Positions 6,078 through 13,855 of a DNA stretch of 22,870 bases are shown here, piece by piece. A model generated the notes under the pieces. The model saw only the letters and a list, made by a program, of their open reading frames with translations, was not told where the DNA came from and ran no database searches. The stretch is from REBR01 sp033721915 (GTDB taxonomy: Bacteria; Pseudomonadota; Gammaproteobacteria; Pseudomonadales; Oleiphilaceae), in the NCBI GenBank assembly GCA_033721915.1, contig JAWWAC010000046.1, positions 1 to 22,870 of the forward strand, written 5' to 3'. The position numbers and the translations under genes were made by a program. Position 1 is the stretch's first letter. The number at the start of each line of letters is the position of its first letter.

Positions 6078-6938
6078 CTAACCACGGCCCCGCTGGTGCA
6101 GCACGCTGGCATAGCCTTCCCGGTAGCTGGGGAAGAGAAACTGATAGCCGCTGTCCAGTAGCCGCCGGTTGCTGCAGCGTTTGCTGCCCACGCGGCTGCC
6201 CTGGCGGGCATCAGGGCGCACCGGCTCGCAGGGCATCTGCTCACGCAGCCAGGCCACCAGGTCACCAATGCGGGTGGGCTCGCAGTCACTGCCGATGTAA
6301 CAGGCCTCCAGCGGCTCCCCCCTTACCGCCCTGTGTACCAGGTGGCACATCAGCCCCACCGCATCGTCCTCGTGGATGCGGTTGCTGTAGCCGGTGTCCG
6401 GGGCAGGGGCCACACGCCCCTCTGTGACACTGCGGAGCATGCCCTCACGGCCCGGCCCGTAAATGCCCGCCAGCCGCACGCTGGTGCCGTTGATGGGGCT
6501 CTGCCGCAACCGCGCCTCCGCCTCCAGAAGTATGCGCCCGTTGTAGCGCTCGGGCTCGGTGGGGCTGGTCTCGTCCACCCACTCATGGTGTTTCTGCCCA
6601 TAGACGGCGGTGCTGGCCACAAAGAAGACATGGGCCGGCGGCTGTTCCCGCTGCTCGTACAGGGACAGGAGGTTGTCCAGCCCCTGGACAAACGCGGCCC
6701 TGTAGCCCGACTCGTCGTACTCATCCGGTGTCAGGCAGTAGATCACAATGTCCGCCTGGGGCAGTGCCTCGGCGAGCTGTTGCGGCTGTTGCAGATCCGC
6801 CGCCACCGGGGTCATGGGTAGTGGGACCCTGTGGGCCTGGCGGCGCAGTCCCAGAACCTGATAATCCTGTGACAGTGCCAGTCCGATACGGCTGCCGAGA
6901 CGGCCGCAGCCGGCCATCAGGATACGGGGGTTTTGCAT
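6078..6938 (-). CDS. NAD(P)-dependent epimerase/SDR family protein (YeeZ-like)
   Basis: An extended short-chain dehydrogenase-like protein of 286 residues. The Rossmann fold opens with a GxGxxG motif, GCGRLG (10-15). CLTPDEYDESGY (68-79) and FVASTAVYGQ (106-115) are typical of the extended/epimerase branch. At the catalytic position it reads YNGRI (132-136), so the usual YxxxK lysine is absent. This resembles YeeZ-type members and leaves the reaction unknown. The ATG at 6938 has GGAGGAGA about 8 nt upstream. The gene is divergent from oxyR with 59 nt between them. The substrate and pathway cannot be inferred from the sequence. Confidence 0.85.
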   Translation of the reverse strand: MQNPRILMAGCGRLGSRIGLALSQDYQVLGLRRQAHRVPLPMTPVAADLQQPQQLAEALPQADIVIYCLTPDEYDESGYRAAFVQGLDNLLSLYEQREQPPAHVFFVASTAVYGQKHHEWVDETSPTEPERYNGRILLEAEARLRQSPINGTSVRLAGIYGPGREGMLRSVTEGRVAPAPDTGYSNRIHEDDAVGLMCHLVHRAVRGEPLEACYIGSDCEPTRIGDLVAWLREQMPCEPVRPDARQGSRVGSKRCSNRRLLDSGYQFLFPSYREGYASVLHQRGRG

Positions 6939-6966
6939 TGCGCTTGTCTCCTCCAGTCCTTATGCT
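6938..6966 (+). promoter_or_regulatory. Possible oxyR promoter
   Basis: TTGCGC (6938-6943), a 17-nt spacer and TATGCT (6961-6966) are the best sigma-70 candidate ahead of oxyR. The -35 is weak. It overlaps the start codon of the divergent SDR gene. Confidence 0.3.
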
Positions 6967-6970
6967 TTGC

Positions 6971-6993
6971 CCTGATTCAGGCTCTCCGGAGAG
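6971..6993 (+). promoter_or_regulatory. Two abutting palindromes in the oxyR leader
   Basis: CCTGATTCAGG (6971-6981) is directly followed by CTCTCCGGAGAG (6982-6993). Both are perfect. The second overlaps the start of the oxyR ribosome binding site (GAGAGGA, 6991-6997), so folding or protein binding there could limit translation or transcription. Confidence 0.45.
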
Positions 6994-6997
6994 AGGA

Positions 6998-7933
6998 ATG
7001 ACCCTTACAGAACTGCGATATATTGTCACACTGGCCAGGGAAAAGCATTTTGGCCGTGCCGCCGAGGCCTGTCACGTCAGCCAGCCCACACTGAGTGTGG
7101 CGGTAAAAAAGCTGGAGGAAGAGCTGGGTGTGGCCATCTTCGAGCGCAGCCGTGCCAGTATCCAGGTCACGGACGTGGGTCAGCGCATTGTGGCTCAGTC
7201 ACAGCGGGTTCTGGATCAGGCAGGTCTTATCCCGGATCTGGCCCAGGACGGTAAAAACCAGCTCAGCGCCCCTCTCAAGCTGGGCGCCATCTACACCGTG
7301 GGGCCCTATCTCTTTCCCCATCTGCTGCCGGCATTGCGCAAGGCGGCTCCGGACATGGCCCTGTTTATTGAAGAGAACTACACCGGGGTATTGCGGGAGC
7401 GACTGCGCCAGTCACAACTGGATGCCATTATCGTGGCCCTGCCTTTCGAGGAGCCGGAAGTGGTGACCAAGCCCCTCTACGAAGAGCCCTTTGTGGTGCT
7501 GCTGCCCAGGGAGCACCCCCTGGCCGAACTGGAAAGCGTCACCAGCCAGGATCTTCTGCCCCACAACCTGCTGCTGCTGGGCCCCGGGCACTGCTTCCGG
7601 GACCAGGTGCTGGCCAACTGCCCGGAACTGGTGGACTCCATGAACTTCAGTCACCACACCGGAGGCGACGGCATTGTCACCGAGGGCAGCTCACTGGAGA
7701 CCATCCGCCATATGGTGGCCTCGGGGCTGGGTGTGACGGTGCTGCCATTGTCCGCCGCCAGCAATGCCCAGTACGAGGATCGGCTGCTGACCGTGCGCCC
7801 TTTCTCGGGGCCGGCCCCGTCGCGCACCGTGGCGCTGGCCTGGCGGGTGACCTTCCCGCGCATCCGGGCCATTGACGCCCTGATGGAAGCCGCCGCCCAT
7901 TGCCCGGTACTGGAAAACCGGCCACAACACTGA
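6998..7933 (+). CDS. oxyR: Hydrogen peroxide-inducible regulator OxyR
   Basis: A LysR-family activator that senses hydrogen peroxide through a reversible disulfide and induces catalase, peroxidase and related genes. The 311-residue protein has an N-terminal winged HTH (FGRAAEACHVSQPTLSVAVK, 18-37) and a periplasmic-binding-like sensor domain. The redox cysteines are C199 and C208 in GHCFRDQVLANC (197-208), the same numbering as in E. coli, which makes the OxyR call firm rather than generic LysR. A segment after C208 (about 209-230) is longer than in E. coli. ATG 6998 follows directly on GAGAGGA. recG starts 11 nt after the stop, so the two may be co-transcribed. Confidence 0.95.
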   Translation: MTLTELRYIVTLAREKHFGRAAEACHVSQPTLSVAVKKLEEELGVAIFERSRASIQVTDVGQRIVAQSQRVLDQAGLIPDLAQDGKNQLSAPLKLGAIYTVGPYLFPHLLPALRKAAPDMALFIEENYTGVLRERLRQSQLDAIIVALPFEEPEVVTKPLYEEPFVVLLPREHPLAELESVTSQDLLPHNLLLLGPGHCFRDQVLANCPELVDSMNFSHHTGGDGIVTEGSSLETIRHMVASGLGVTVLPLSAASNAQYEDRLLTVRPFSGPAPSRTVALAWRVTFPRIRAIDALMEAAAHCPVLENRPQH

Positions 7934-7944
7934 AGAGGCCTTCC

Positions 7945-10023
7945 ATGCGCAGCCCCGACAGTCTCGATGTGAGCGTGCTCAAGGGCGTGGGCCGCAGTCT
8001 TGAGGCACGGCTGGCCAAACTGGGCATACAGAACCTGCAGGACCTGCTGTTTCACCTGCCTTACCGCTACGAGGACCGCACCCGCATCCAGCCCATGGGC
8101 CAGATGCAGGTGGGCAGCACCGGCGTGGTGGAGGGGGAGGTGGTGGCCTGTGATGTGGTCATGGGGCGCCGTCGCAGCCTGCAGGTGACCATCCGGGACA
8201 ACACCGGCTTTCTGGTGCTGCGGTTTTTCCACTTCAGTGCCGCCCAGCGGGCCCAGCTGGCGGTGGGCACCCGGGTACGCTGTTATGGCGAGATACGCCC
8301 CGGGCGTGCCGGCCTTGAGATCTACCACCCGGAATACAGCGTCAACCCGGGCCCCATGCCCAGTGGTGACGCGGCCACACTGACCCCGGTGTACCCCCTG
8401 ACGGAAGGCATACAGCAGCCCCGTGTGCGCTCACTGTGCCGTCAGGCCATCGACTGGCTGCAGCGCTGCCCGGTGACCGAGTGGCTGCCCCCTGAACTGC
8501 TGGGGGAGTACCAGTTCCCGGAGATCAACCAGGCACTGCGCCTGCTCCATGCCCCGCCGGCGGATGCGGACACGCTGGCCCTGCTGGAAGGGCGTCATCC
8601 GGCACAGCAGCGCCTGGTGATGGAAGAGCTGATGGCCCACCACCTGAGCCTGCTGCAGCTGAGGGCCCAGATCCAGTCCCAACAGGCACGGGCCCTGGCG
8701 CCCACGGACCCGGACCTGGAAGGGCGTTTTCTGGAGGCCCTGCCGTTCCGCCTCACCGGGGCCCAGCAGCGTGTGGCCGGTGACATTGCCCGGGATCTGG
8801 GGCGCCCGGTACCCATGCTGCGGCTGGTTCAGGGGGATGTGGGTTCCGGCAAGACACTGGTGGCGGCCATGGCGGCACTGCAGGCGGTGTCGGCGGGCCA
8901 CCAGGTGGCGCTCATGGCCCCCACGGAGATACTGGCGGAGCAGCACTGGCTGAACTTCCGGGGCTGGTTCGGGCCACTGGGGCTGCGCATCGGCTGGCTC
9001 AGTGGCAAGAGCAAGGGCCGTGCGCGCAGCGAAACCCTCTCGGCGCTGGTGCAGGGTGAGATCCAGCTGATCATCGGCACCCACGCCCTGTTCCAGGAGG
9101 AGGTGGCCTACCACTCACTGGCCCTGGCCATTATCGACGAGCAGCATCGCTTCGGTGTGCATCAGCGGCTGAGCCTGCGGGAGAAGGGGCTGGCCCGTGG
9201 TGCCGTGCCCCACCAGCTGATCATGACCGCCACCCCCATCCCCCGCACACTGGCCATGTCCGCCTACGCGGACCTGGACACCTCGGTCATCGACGAGCTG
9301 CCCCCCGGGCGCCAGCCCATCGAGACACTGGCCATTGCCGACAGCCGCCGCGACGAGGTGATCGAGCGGGTGCGCCGGGCCTGTGCCGAGGGGCGCCAGG
9401 CGTACTGGGTGTGCACGCTCATCGAAGAGTCCGAGGCGCTGCAGGCACAGGCCGCGGAAGCCACCGCCGAACAGCTCCAGGCCCAGCTCAGCGACCTGCG
9501 TGTGGCACTGGTGCATGGGCGCATGAAAGCGGCGGACAAAGTGGCGGTGATGGCCGACTTCAAGGCCGGCAAGGTGGATGTACTGGTGGCCACCACGGTG
9601 ATTGAGGTGGGGGTGGATGTGCCGGACGCCTCCCTGATCATCATCGAGAACCCCGAGCGCCTTGGCCTGGCCCAGCTGCACCAGCTCAGGGGCCGTGTGG
9701 GGCGTGGGGAGGTGGCCAGTTTCTGTGTGCTGCTGTACCACCCGCCACTGTCCCAGAACGGGCGCGCCCGTCTGCAGGTGCTCCGTGACAGCCAGGATGG
9801 CTTTGTCATTGCCGAGAAGGATCTGGAGATCCGCGGCCCCGGTGAGGTGCTGGGTACCCGCCAGACCGGGCTGATGCAGTTCCGACTGGCGGATTTCGAA
9901 CGGGACCAGCACTGGCTGCCGGAAATCCGCGACAAGGCACCGCTGTTGATGGATGACGAGGCCCGGGTCAGGGCCCTGATCCGTCGCTGGCTGGGTGAAA
10001 AGCTGCGCTACGGGGATGTCTGA
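7945..10023 (+). CDS. recG: ATP-dependent DNA helicase RecG
   Basis: RecG remodels stalled replication forks and processes branched DNA and R-loops. The 692 residues match E. coli RecG (693). The order is an N-terminal wedge/OB domain (about 50-150), helicase motif I GDVGSGKT (297-304), the PTEIL motif (326-330), motif II DEQH (398-401), MTATPIPRTLA, the second RecA-like lobe with TTVIEVGVDVP and QLRGRVGRG, then the TRG region with EIRGPGEVLGTRQTG near the C terminus. The ATG at 7945 has GAAGAGG before it; an in-frame start at 7900 lies inside oxyR and is not needed. All helicase motifs look intact. Confidence 0.98.
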   Translation: MRSPDSLDVSVLKGVGRSLEARLAKLGIQNLQDLLFHLPYRYEDRTRIQPMGQMQVGSTGVVEGEVVACDVVMGRRRSLQVTIRDNTGFLVLRFFHFSAAQRAQLAVGTRVRCYGEIRPGRAGLEIYHPEYSVNPGPMPSGDAATLTPVYPLTEGIQQPRVRSLCRQAIDWLQRCPVTEWLPPELLGEYQFPEINQALRLLHAPPADADTLALLEGRHPAQQRLVMEELMAHHLSLLQLRAQIQSQQARALAPTDPDLEGRFLEALPFRLTGAQQRVAGDIARDLGRPVPMLRLVQGDVGSGKTLVAAMAALQAVSAGHQVALMAPTEILAEQHWLNFRGWFGPLGLRIGWLSGKSKGRARSETLSALVQGEIQLIIGTHALFQEEVAYHSLALAIIDEQHRFGVHQRLSLREKGLARGAVPHQLIMTATPIPRTLAMSAYADLDTSVIDELPPGRQPIETLAIADSRRDEVIERVRRACAEGRQAYWVCTLIEESEALQAQAAEATAEQLQAQLSDLRVALVHGRMKAADKVAVMADFKAGKVDVLVATTVIEVGVDVPDASLIIIENPERLGLAQLHQLRGRVGRGEVASFCVLLYHPPLSQNGRARLQVLRDSQDGFVIAEKDLEIRGPGEVLGTRQTGLMQFRLADFERDQHWLPEIRDKAPLLMDDEARVRALIRRWLGEKLRYGDV

Positions 10024-10194
10024 GTCCGGAAAATACTGACCCCGGGGTAAGGTTTTCCGGTTATCGCGCTTTCAGCGAGTGAACGTTGACACAGAAGGCC
10101 TCGTAGACCTGTACAATGTAATCAGTATCCGCCCAGAGCCTGGTTCCCTGTGTGGGATTCCCCGGTTCAAGGTCAGCCCAAGGAGTGTACCGCA
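10024..10194. other. Intergenic region after recG: inverted repeat and promoter elements
   Basis: CCGGAAAA (10026-10033) and TTTTCCGG (10053-10060) flank a 19-nt loop that itself contains CCCCGGGG. There is no T-tract after the stem, so termination of recG is uncertain. Further on, TTGACA (10086-10091) and TACAAT (10112-10117) are near-perfect promoter boxes but 20 nt apart, longer than ideal. They lie about 80 nt upstream of the HDOD gene and probably drive it. Confidence 0.45.
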
Positions 10195-11556
10195 ATGATC
10201 GCCCCCTCACTGCAACAGGTCTTCAACAGCCTTGAAGGGGAGCCGCTGGTACCTGAAGCGTGCGAAAAGGCCAGTGCCGACACCGCACTGCGGATGGTCT
10301 TTCTCAGGGATGACCAGGGTCCTGTGCAGGTCATACACCGCTATGACCATCTGCTGGACCTGGACCGGCTCAACCAGGCACTGGGGCGCCGCCTGCGCAG
10401 CCTGCCCCGCAAGGAGCTGGCCCGTCTGCAGCAGCGCCACCAGCTGCGTCTCCTGCCGGCACTGCCAGGGCTGACCCACTACACCACCGTGGTGGACAAC
10501 GCCGTGGGCGAGACGCCCCGTGTGGCCCTGGGCGATGGCAGCGGTGAAGGCTACCTGCAGCTGGGACAGGCCGAATACCAGCGACTTCTGGAGGGCGTGC
10601 AATGGCTCGATTGCGCCACCAGCCTGAGCGGTATCCGCATCAACCACACGGCGCCGGAGAAGGACGAGTCCCAGTTACAGCATGCCCTGGAACGCTTCAC
10701 GGGACTGCGCATCCAGCAGCGCCTGGACGACACACTGGACATACCGCCCCTGCCGGAGACCGCACAGCGCATTCTGCATCTGCGCATGAACCCCAATGCC
10801 GAGGTGGGCGAGCTGGCGGACATTGTGGAGAGCGACCCCAGCCTGGCGGCACAGGTGGTCAGCTGGGCCTCGTCCTCCTTTTACGCCTCACAGGCGCCGG
10901 TGCGCTCCATCTACGATGCCATCATGCGGGTGCTGGGCTTTGACCTGGTCATGAACCTGGCCATGGGGCTGGCACTGGGGCGTGCACTGAAACAGCCGAC
11001 GGATGCCCCGGAAGGCTTTATCGGTTACTGGAAACAGTCCATCTGGATGGCCCAGTCCACCGCCTCACTGGTGGCGCTGATGCCCCGCCGTGAGCGTCCC
11101 GAGTTCGGCCTGGCCTATCTCGGCGGGCTGCTGCACAACTTCGGTTACCTGGTGCTGGCCCATGTGTTTCCGCCCCATTTCTCACTGATCTGCCGCTACA
11201 CCGAGGCCAACCAGCACCTGGACAGCGATTACAGCGAGCAGTACCTGATTGGTGTGACCCGCGAGCAGATTGCCAGTGAGCTGATGCAGCTCTGGCAGAT
11301 GCCCCCCGAGGTGATTACCGCCATACGCCACCAGAAGACTCCGGACTTCCGGGGTGACAACGCCATTTATGCCCGGCTGCTGTATCTGGCCAGGGCCCTG
11401 CTGATTGAACGGGGCGTGCCACTGGGGCCCCCCATGGCACTGCCGGAGGATATTTACCAGTCGCTGTCACTGAATCCGGACAAGGTGGCGGAAGAGATGG
11501 ACATGCTGGCGGAGCAATCGGACCATGTGAACATCATGGCCGGGATGATGAGCTAG
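10195..11556 (+). CDS. YbaK-like/HDOD two-domain signalling protein
   Basis: A 453-residue cytoplasmic protein. Residues about 30-135 resemble the YbaK/aminoacyl-tRNA deacylase fold: VFLRDDQG (35-42), LDLDRLNQALGRRL (54-67) and TTVVDNAV (97-104). Residues about 175-390 are an HDOD domain, with IPPLPETAQRIL (183-194) and AIMRVLGFDLVMNLA (242-256). At the place of the HD catalytic pair it reads GLLHNFG (311-317), and HDOD domains are non-catalytic relatives of HD phosphohydrolases. Such proteins act in signalling, motility or stress, but I cannot say which here. ATG 10195 is preceded by AAGGAG; an in-frame start at 10150 lacks family support. The DUF2489 gene follows after 55 nt. Confidence 0.85.
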   Translation: MIAPSLQQVFNSLEGEPLVPEACEKASADTALRMVFLRDDQGPVQVIHRYDHLLDLDRLNQALGRRLRSLPRKELARLQQRHQLRLLPALPGLTHYTTVVDNAVGETPRVALGDGSGEGYLQLGQAEYQRLLEGVQWLDCATSLSGIRINHTAPEKDESQLQHALERFTGLRIQQRLDDTLDIPPLPETAQRILHLRMNPNAEVGELADIVESDPSLAAQVVSWASSSFYASQAPVRSIYDAIMRVLGFDLVMNLAMGLALGRALKQPTDAPEGFIGYWKQSIWMAQSTASLVALMPRRERPEFGLAYLGGLLHNFGYLVLAHVFPPHFSLICRYTEANQHLDSDYSEQYLIGVTREQIASELMQLWQMPPEVITAIRHQKTPDFRGDNAIYARLLYLARALLIERGVPLGPPMALPEDIYQSLSLNPDKVAEEMDMLAEQSDHVNIMAGMMS

Positions 11557-11611
11557 TGTGCCGTTCGGGACACTGGAATGACCAATCAGGCGCACAGCGC
11601 AGGAGAGCAGT

Positions 11612-12124
11612 ATGTCTTTAGCGGCACAATGGAGTCTGATCATTCTCGGGCTGGCCCTCATTGCGGGCCTGTTGTGGTACATACAGCGCCAGAGGAAGCA
11701 GCTCAGGGCCATTCACCGCTCCAGGGCCAAGACCCGTGAGCTGCAGGCGAAGCGCCATGAGAGCATGATCGAAAGCATTCGCCTGCTGGCCATGACGGCG
11801 GAGCAGGAACAGGTGGAGTACTCGGAGGCCTGCATCCGCATCAAGGGGCTTCTGGACCATGTGGCGCCCCACCTGCTGGCCCGCGAGCCCTACAGTGTCT
11901 TCCAGACCATGTATGAGAAAACCGAGCATATGCCCACCCACGAGGCCCGCAAGCAGGCCGATCCGGAGCTGATCCGCCAGCTGGATGAAGAGCGCTTCGC
12001 ACTGGAGCGGGAGCACGGTGAGGCCATTCAGCGTGCCGTGGTGGCCATCCGTGAGTACGATTTCGGACAGCCACCCAGCGAGCAGGACAAGGCCGCCTCG
12101 CCGGTGAAAAGCACCCTGTCCTGA
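11612..12124 (+). CDS. DUF2489 membrane-anchored protein
   Basis: A 170-residue protein with one N-terminal transmembrane segment (about 7-24, LIILGLALIAGLLWYI), then a basic stretch and a long charged helical region. The pattern IESIRLLAMTAEQEQVEYSE (53-72) and IRIKGLLDH fits the DUF2489 family of gammaproteobacteria, whose function is unknown. The domain is expected on the cytoplasmic side because the residues after the helix are strongly positive. ATG 11612 has GGAGAG upstream. The gene lies in the same direction as the HDOD gene, probably in one transcript, and is convergent with cca. Confidence 0.8.
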   Translation: MSLAAQWSLIILGLALIAGLLWYIQRQRKQLRAIHRSRAKTRELQAKRHESMIESIRLLAMTAEQEQVEYSEACIRIKGLLDHVAPHLLAREPYSVFQTMYEKTEHMPTHEARKQADPELIRQLDEERFALEREHGEAIQRAVVAIREYDFGQPPSEQDKAASPVKSTLS

Positions 12125-12190
12125 ATTCCGGGAGCCAGCGTGAAGGGCCTGTAGACCTGGTACCGAGCCGTCACGGCAGCGGACGCGATC

Positions 12191-13288
12191 TCACAGCCGG
12201 GCAATGCGCTCCAGCCGCTCCTCCTCAATGGCCCTGCCCAGGGCCTTGCCCTTGAAGCCGCGGGCCATCAGCGCCTGTGGATCCACCGCTGCGGACTGCT
12301 CCCGGGCCTTTTCCAGTGTCCCGGCCAGTTTGCCGCTCATGCCGGTTGCCCGGCAGGCCAGCAACAATTGTGCGAACCGCTCCGGGCGTCGCCAGCCGTC
12401 GGCCAGGCTGATGGCCTCCCACAGCTGTCGCGGAGCCGGCGAGTCCGTCACGGCATGGGCCCAGCTCATCAGCTTCAGACGCAGCTGAGCCAGTGTGCGG
12501 CAGTCATTGGGCAGCTTGAAGCGCTGCCCCAGTGAGTCCAGCGACTCGGGTGCCTGTCCCACGGTCAGTGCGCTGTACAGCACCGCCGTGTCGTCGCTGA
12601 GCTCCGCCGCACGGGACAGGCAGTCCAGTGGCCTGTCATCCAGTGACAGCGTCCGGTCCAGTTCCGGCATGACCCGCTGCAGTGCACCACAGTCCCTGAG
12701 CACACGGAAATACACCCCTGGCGAAGCCTCGTGCAGGGCACGGCGTGTTTCCTGCCAGACTCTTTCCGGCACCAGGTGGTCCGCCTCGCCGGAAGCCACC
12801 ATGTCGCCCATCAGTGCCATGGTGTCATGGGCCACCGTAAAGCCCAGTGGCGCAAAACGGGCAGCGAAGCGGGCGGTGCGCAGAATCCGCAGCGGGTCCT
12901 CGCTGAAGGCCGGGGACACATGGCGCAGATGACCCAGACTCAGGTCCCGCTGGCCACCATAAGGGTCCACCAGATCCCCGTCGGGTTTCCGGGCCATGGC
13001 GTTGATGGTCAGGTCCCGCCGTTGCAGGTCCTCCTCCAGGGTGACATCCGGTGCGCTGTGGACGGTAAAGCCGTGGTAGCCATGGCCCTGCTTGCGCTCG
13101 GTGCGGGCCAGTGCGTATTCCTCATGGGTCTGGGGGTGGAGAAACACCGGAAAGTCCGCCCCCACGGGCTTGAAGCCGGCCTCGGTCATGGCCCCGGGGG
13201 TGGCGCCCACAACCACCCAGTCCCGGTCTTTCACGGGCAGCCCGAGAAGCTCATCCCGCACCGCGCCGCCCACCAGATAATATTCCAT
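12191..13288 (-). CDS. cca: CCA tRNA nucleotidyltransferase (class II) without the HD domain motifs
   Basis: Adds or repairs the 3'-CCA end of tRNAs using CTP and ATP without a nucleic acid template. The N-terminal head has GGAVRD (7-12) and the metal-binding DRD (D21, D23), followed by RRDLTINAMA (90-99) and EDPLRILRTARFAARF (130-145). At 365 residues it is about 45 shorter than E. coli Cca. After MPELDR and LSDD the region that should carry the HD phosphohydrolase residues (the HTLM, HDLGK and later His motifs) is missing, and the sequence resumes at LPNDC. Nucleotidyltransferase activity is expected; phosphatase/phosphodiesterase activity is not. The start lies 3 nt after the trmL stop, with GGGGGAG inside the end of trmL, so translation is coupled. 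Confidence 0.95.
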   Translation of the reverse strand: MEYYLVGGAVRDELLGLPVKDRDWVVVGATPGAMTEAGFKPVGADFPVFLHPQTHEEYALARTERKQGHGYHGFTVHSAPDVTLEEDLQRRDLTINAMARKPDGDLVDPYGGQRDLSLGHLRHVSPAFSEDPLRILRTARFAARFAPLGFTVAHDTMALMGDMVASGEADHLVPERVWQETRRALHEASPGVYFRVLRDCGALQRVMPELDRTLSLDDRPLDCLSRAAELSDDTAVLYSALTVGQAPESLDSLGQRFKLPNDCRTLAQLRLKLMSWAHAVTDSPAPRQLWEAISLADGWRRPERFAQLLLACRATGMSGKLAGTLEKAREQSAAVDPQALMARGFKGKALGRAIEEERLERIARL

Positions 13289-13291
13289 GGA

Positions 13292-13819
13292 TTACTCCCC
13301 CAGGCCCGACGCGGCTTTGATGACCGTCGCATCGCTTTCGACAGCCGTGGTGCTGTTCACCGAACCGGCAAAGTCCAGTTGCCGCCAGGCCTCGTAGGCC
13401 ACCAGTGCCGCCGCGTTGGAGAGGTTCAGGCTGCGGCTGTCCGGCCCCATGGGGATGCGCAGACAGTGCCCCTGTGGCACGGACTCCCGCAGTGTGGGTG
13501 GCAACCCCCGGGTCTCCGGGCCGAACAGCAGGCAGTCACCGGGTCGATACTCCACCTGGTGGTAGCCACGGGTGCCGTGGGTGCTCATGGCGAACAGCCG
13601 AGAGGGGTCGATGTGCTCCAGAAACGCCGGGTAGTCCCGGTGCACCTGCACCCGAGCGAACTCCCGGTAATCCAGTCCGGCACGGCGCAGCCGGCTGTGA
13701 TCCAGGCTGAACCCCAGTGGCTCGATCAGGTGCAGCTGAAAGCCGGTGTTGGCGCACAGCCGGATGATATTGCCGGTATTGGGGGGGATCTCCGGCTCGA
13801 ACAGGGCGATATGCAGCAT
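13292..13819 (-). CDS. trmL: tRNA (cytidine/uridine(34)-2'-O)-methyltransferase TrmL
   Basis: A SPOUT-class methyltransferase that 2'-O-methylates the wobble nucleotide of certain tRNA-Leu isoacceptors using S-adenosylmethionine. The signature EPEIPPNTGNIIRLCANTGF (8-27) and the knotted AdoMet site (LFGPETRGLP, then IPMGPDSRSLNLSNA) are intact. The protein has 175 residues against 157 in E. coli; the extra length is a serine/threonine-rich C-terminal tail after EAWRQLDFAGSV. The ribosome binding site GGGGA lies in a stem formed by CCCCAG/CTGGGG (13829-13845). Grouping with cca joins two tRNA maturation enzymes in one transcript. Confidence 0.95.
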   Translation of the reverse strand: MLHIALFEPEIPPNTGNIIRLCANTGFQLHLIEPLGFSLDHSRLRRAGLDYREFARVQVHRDYPAFLEHIDPSRLFAMSTHGTRGYHQVEYRPGDCLLFGPETRGLPPTLRESVPQGHCLRIPMGPDSRSLNLSNAAALVAYEAWRQLDFAGSVNSTTAVESDATVIKAASGLGE

Positions 13820-13828
13820 CGGTCGTTT

Positions 13829-13845
13829 CCCCAGGGGATCTGGGG
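13829..13845 (-). promoter_or_regulatory. Hairpin covering the trmL ribosome binding site
   Basis: On the minus strand CCCCAG-ATCCC-CTGGGG forms a 6-bp stem with a 5-nt loop, and its 3' arm is the GGGG of the likely trmL Shine-Dalgarno. It sits between the thiolase stop (13856) and the trmL start (13819) and may reduce trmL-cca translation relative to the thiolase. Confidence 0.4.
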
Positions 13846-13855
13846 CAGTGGGCGC

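Noticed and set aside
6728..6997. N-terminal extension of oxyR by 90 codons
   Set aside because: The extension overlaps the divergent SDR gene and is Pro/Gly-rich. OxyR homology, the C199/C208 numbering and the GAGAGGA ribosome binding site all support the start at 6998.
10086..10117. TTGACA and TACAAT as a confident promoter of the HDOD gene
   Set aside because: The 20-nt spacing is beyond the usual 16-18 nt, so it is mentioned only inside the intergenic entry.
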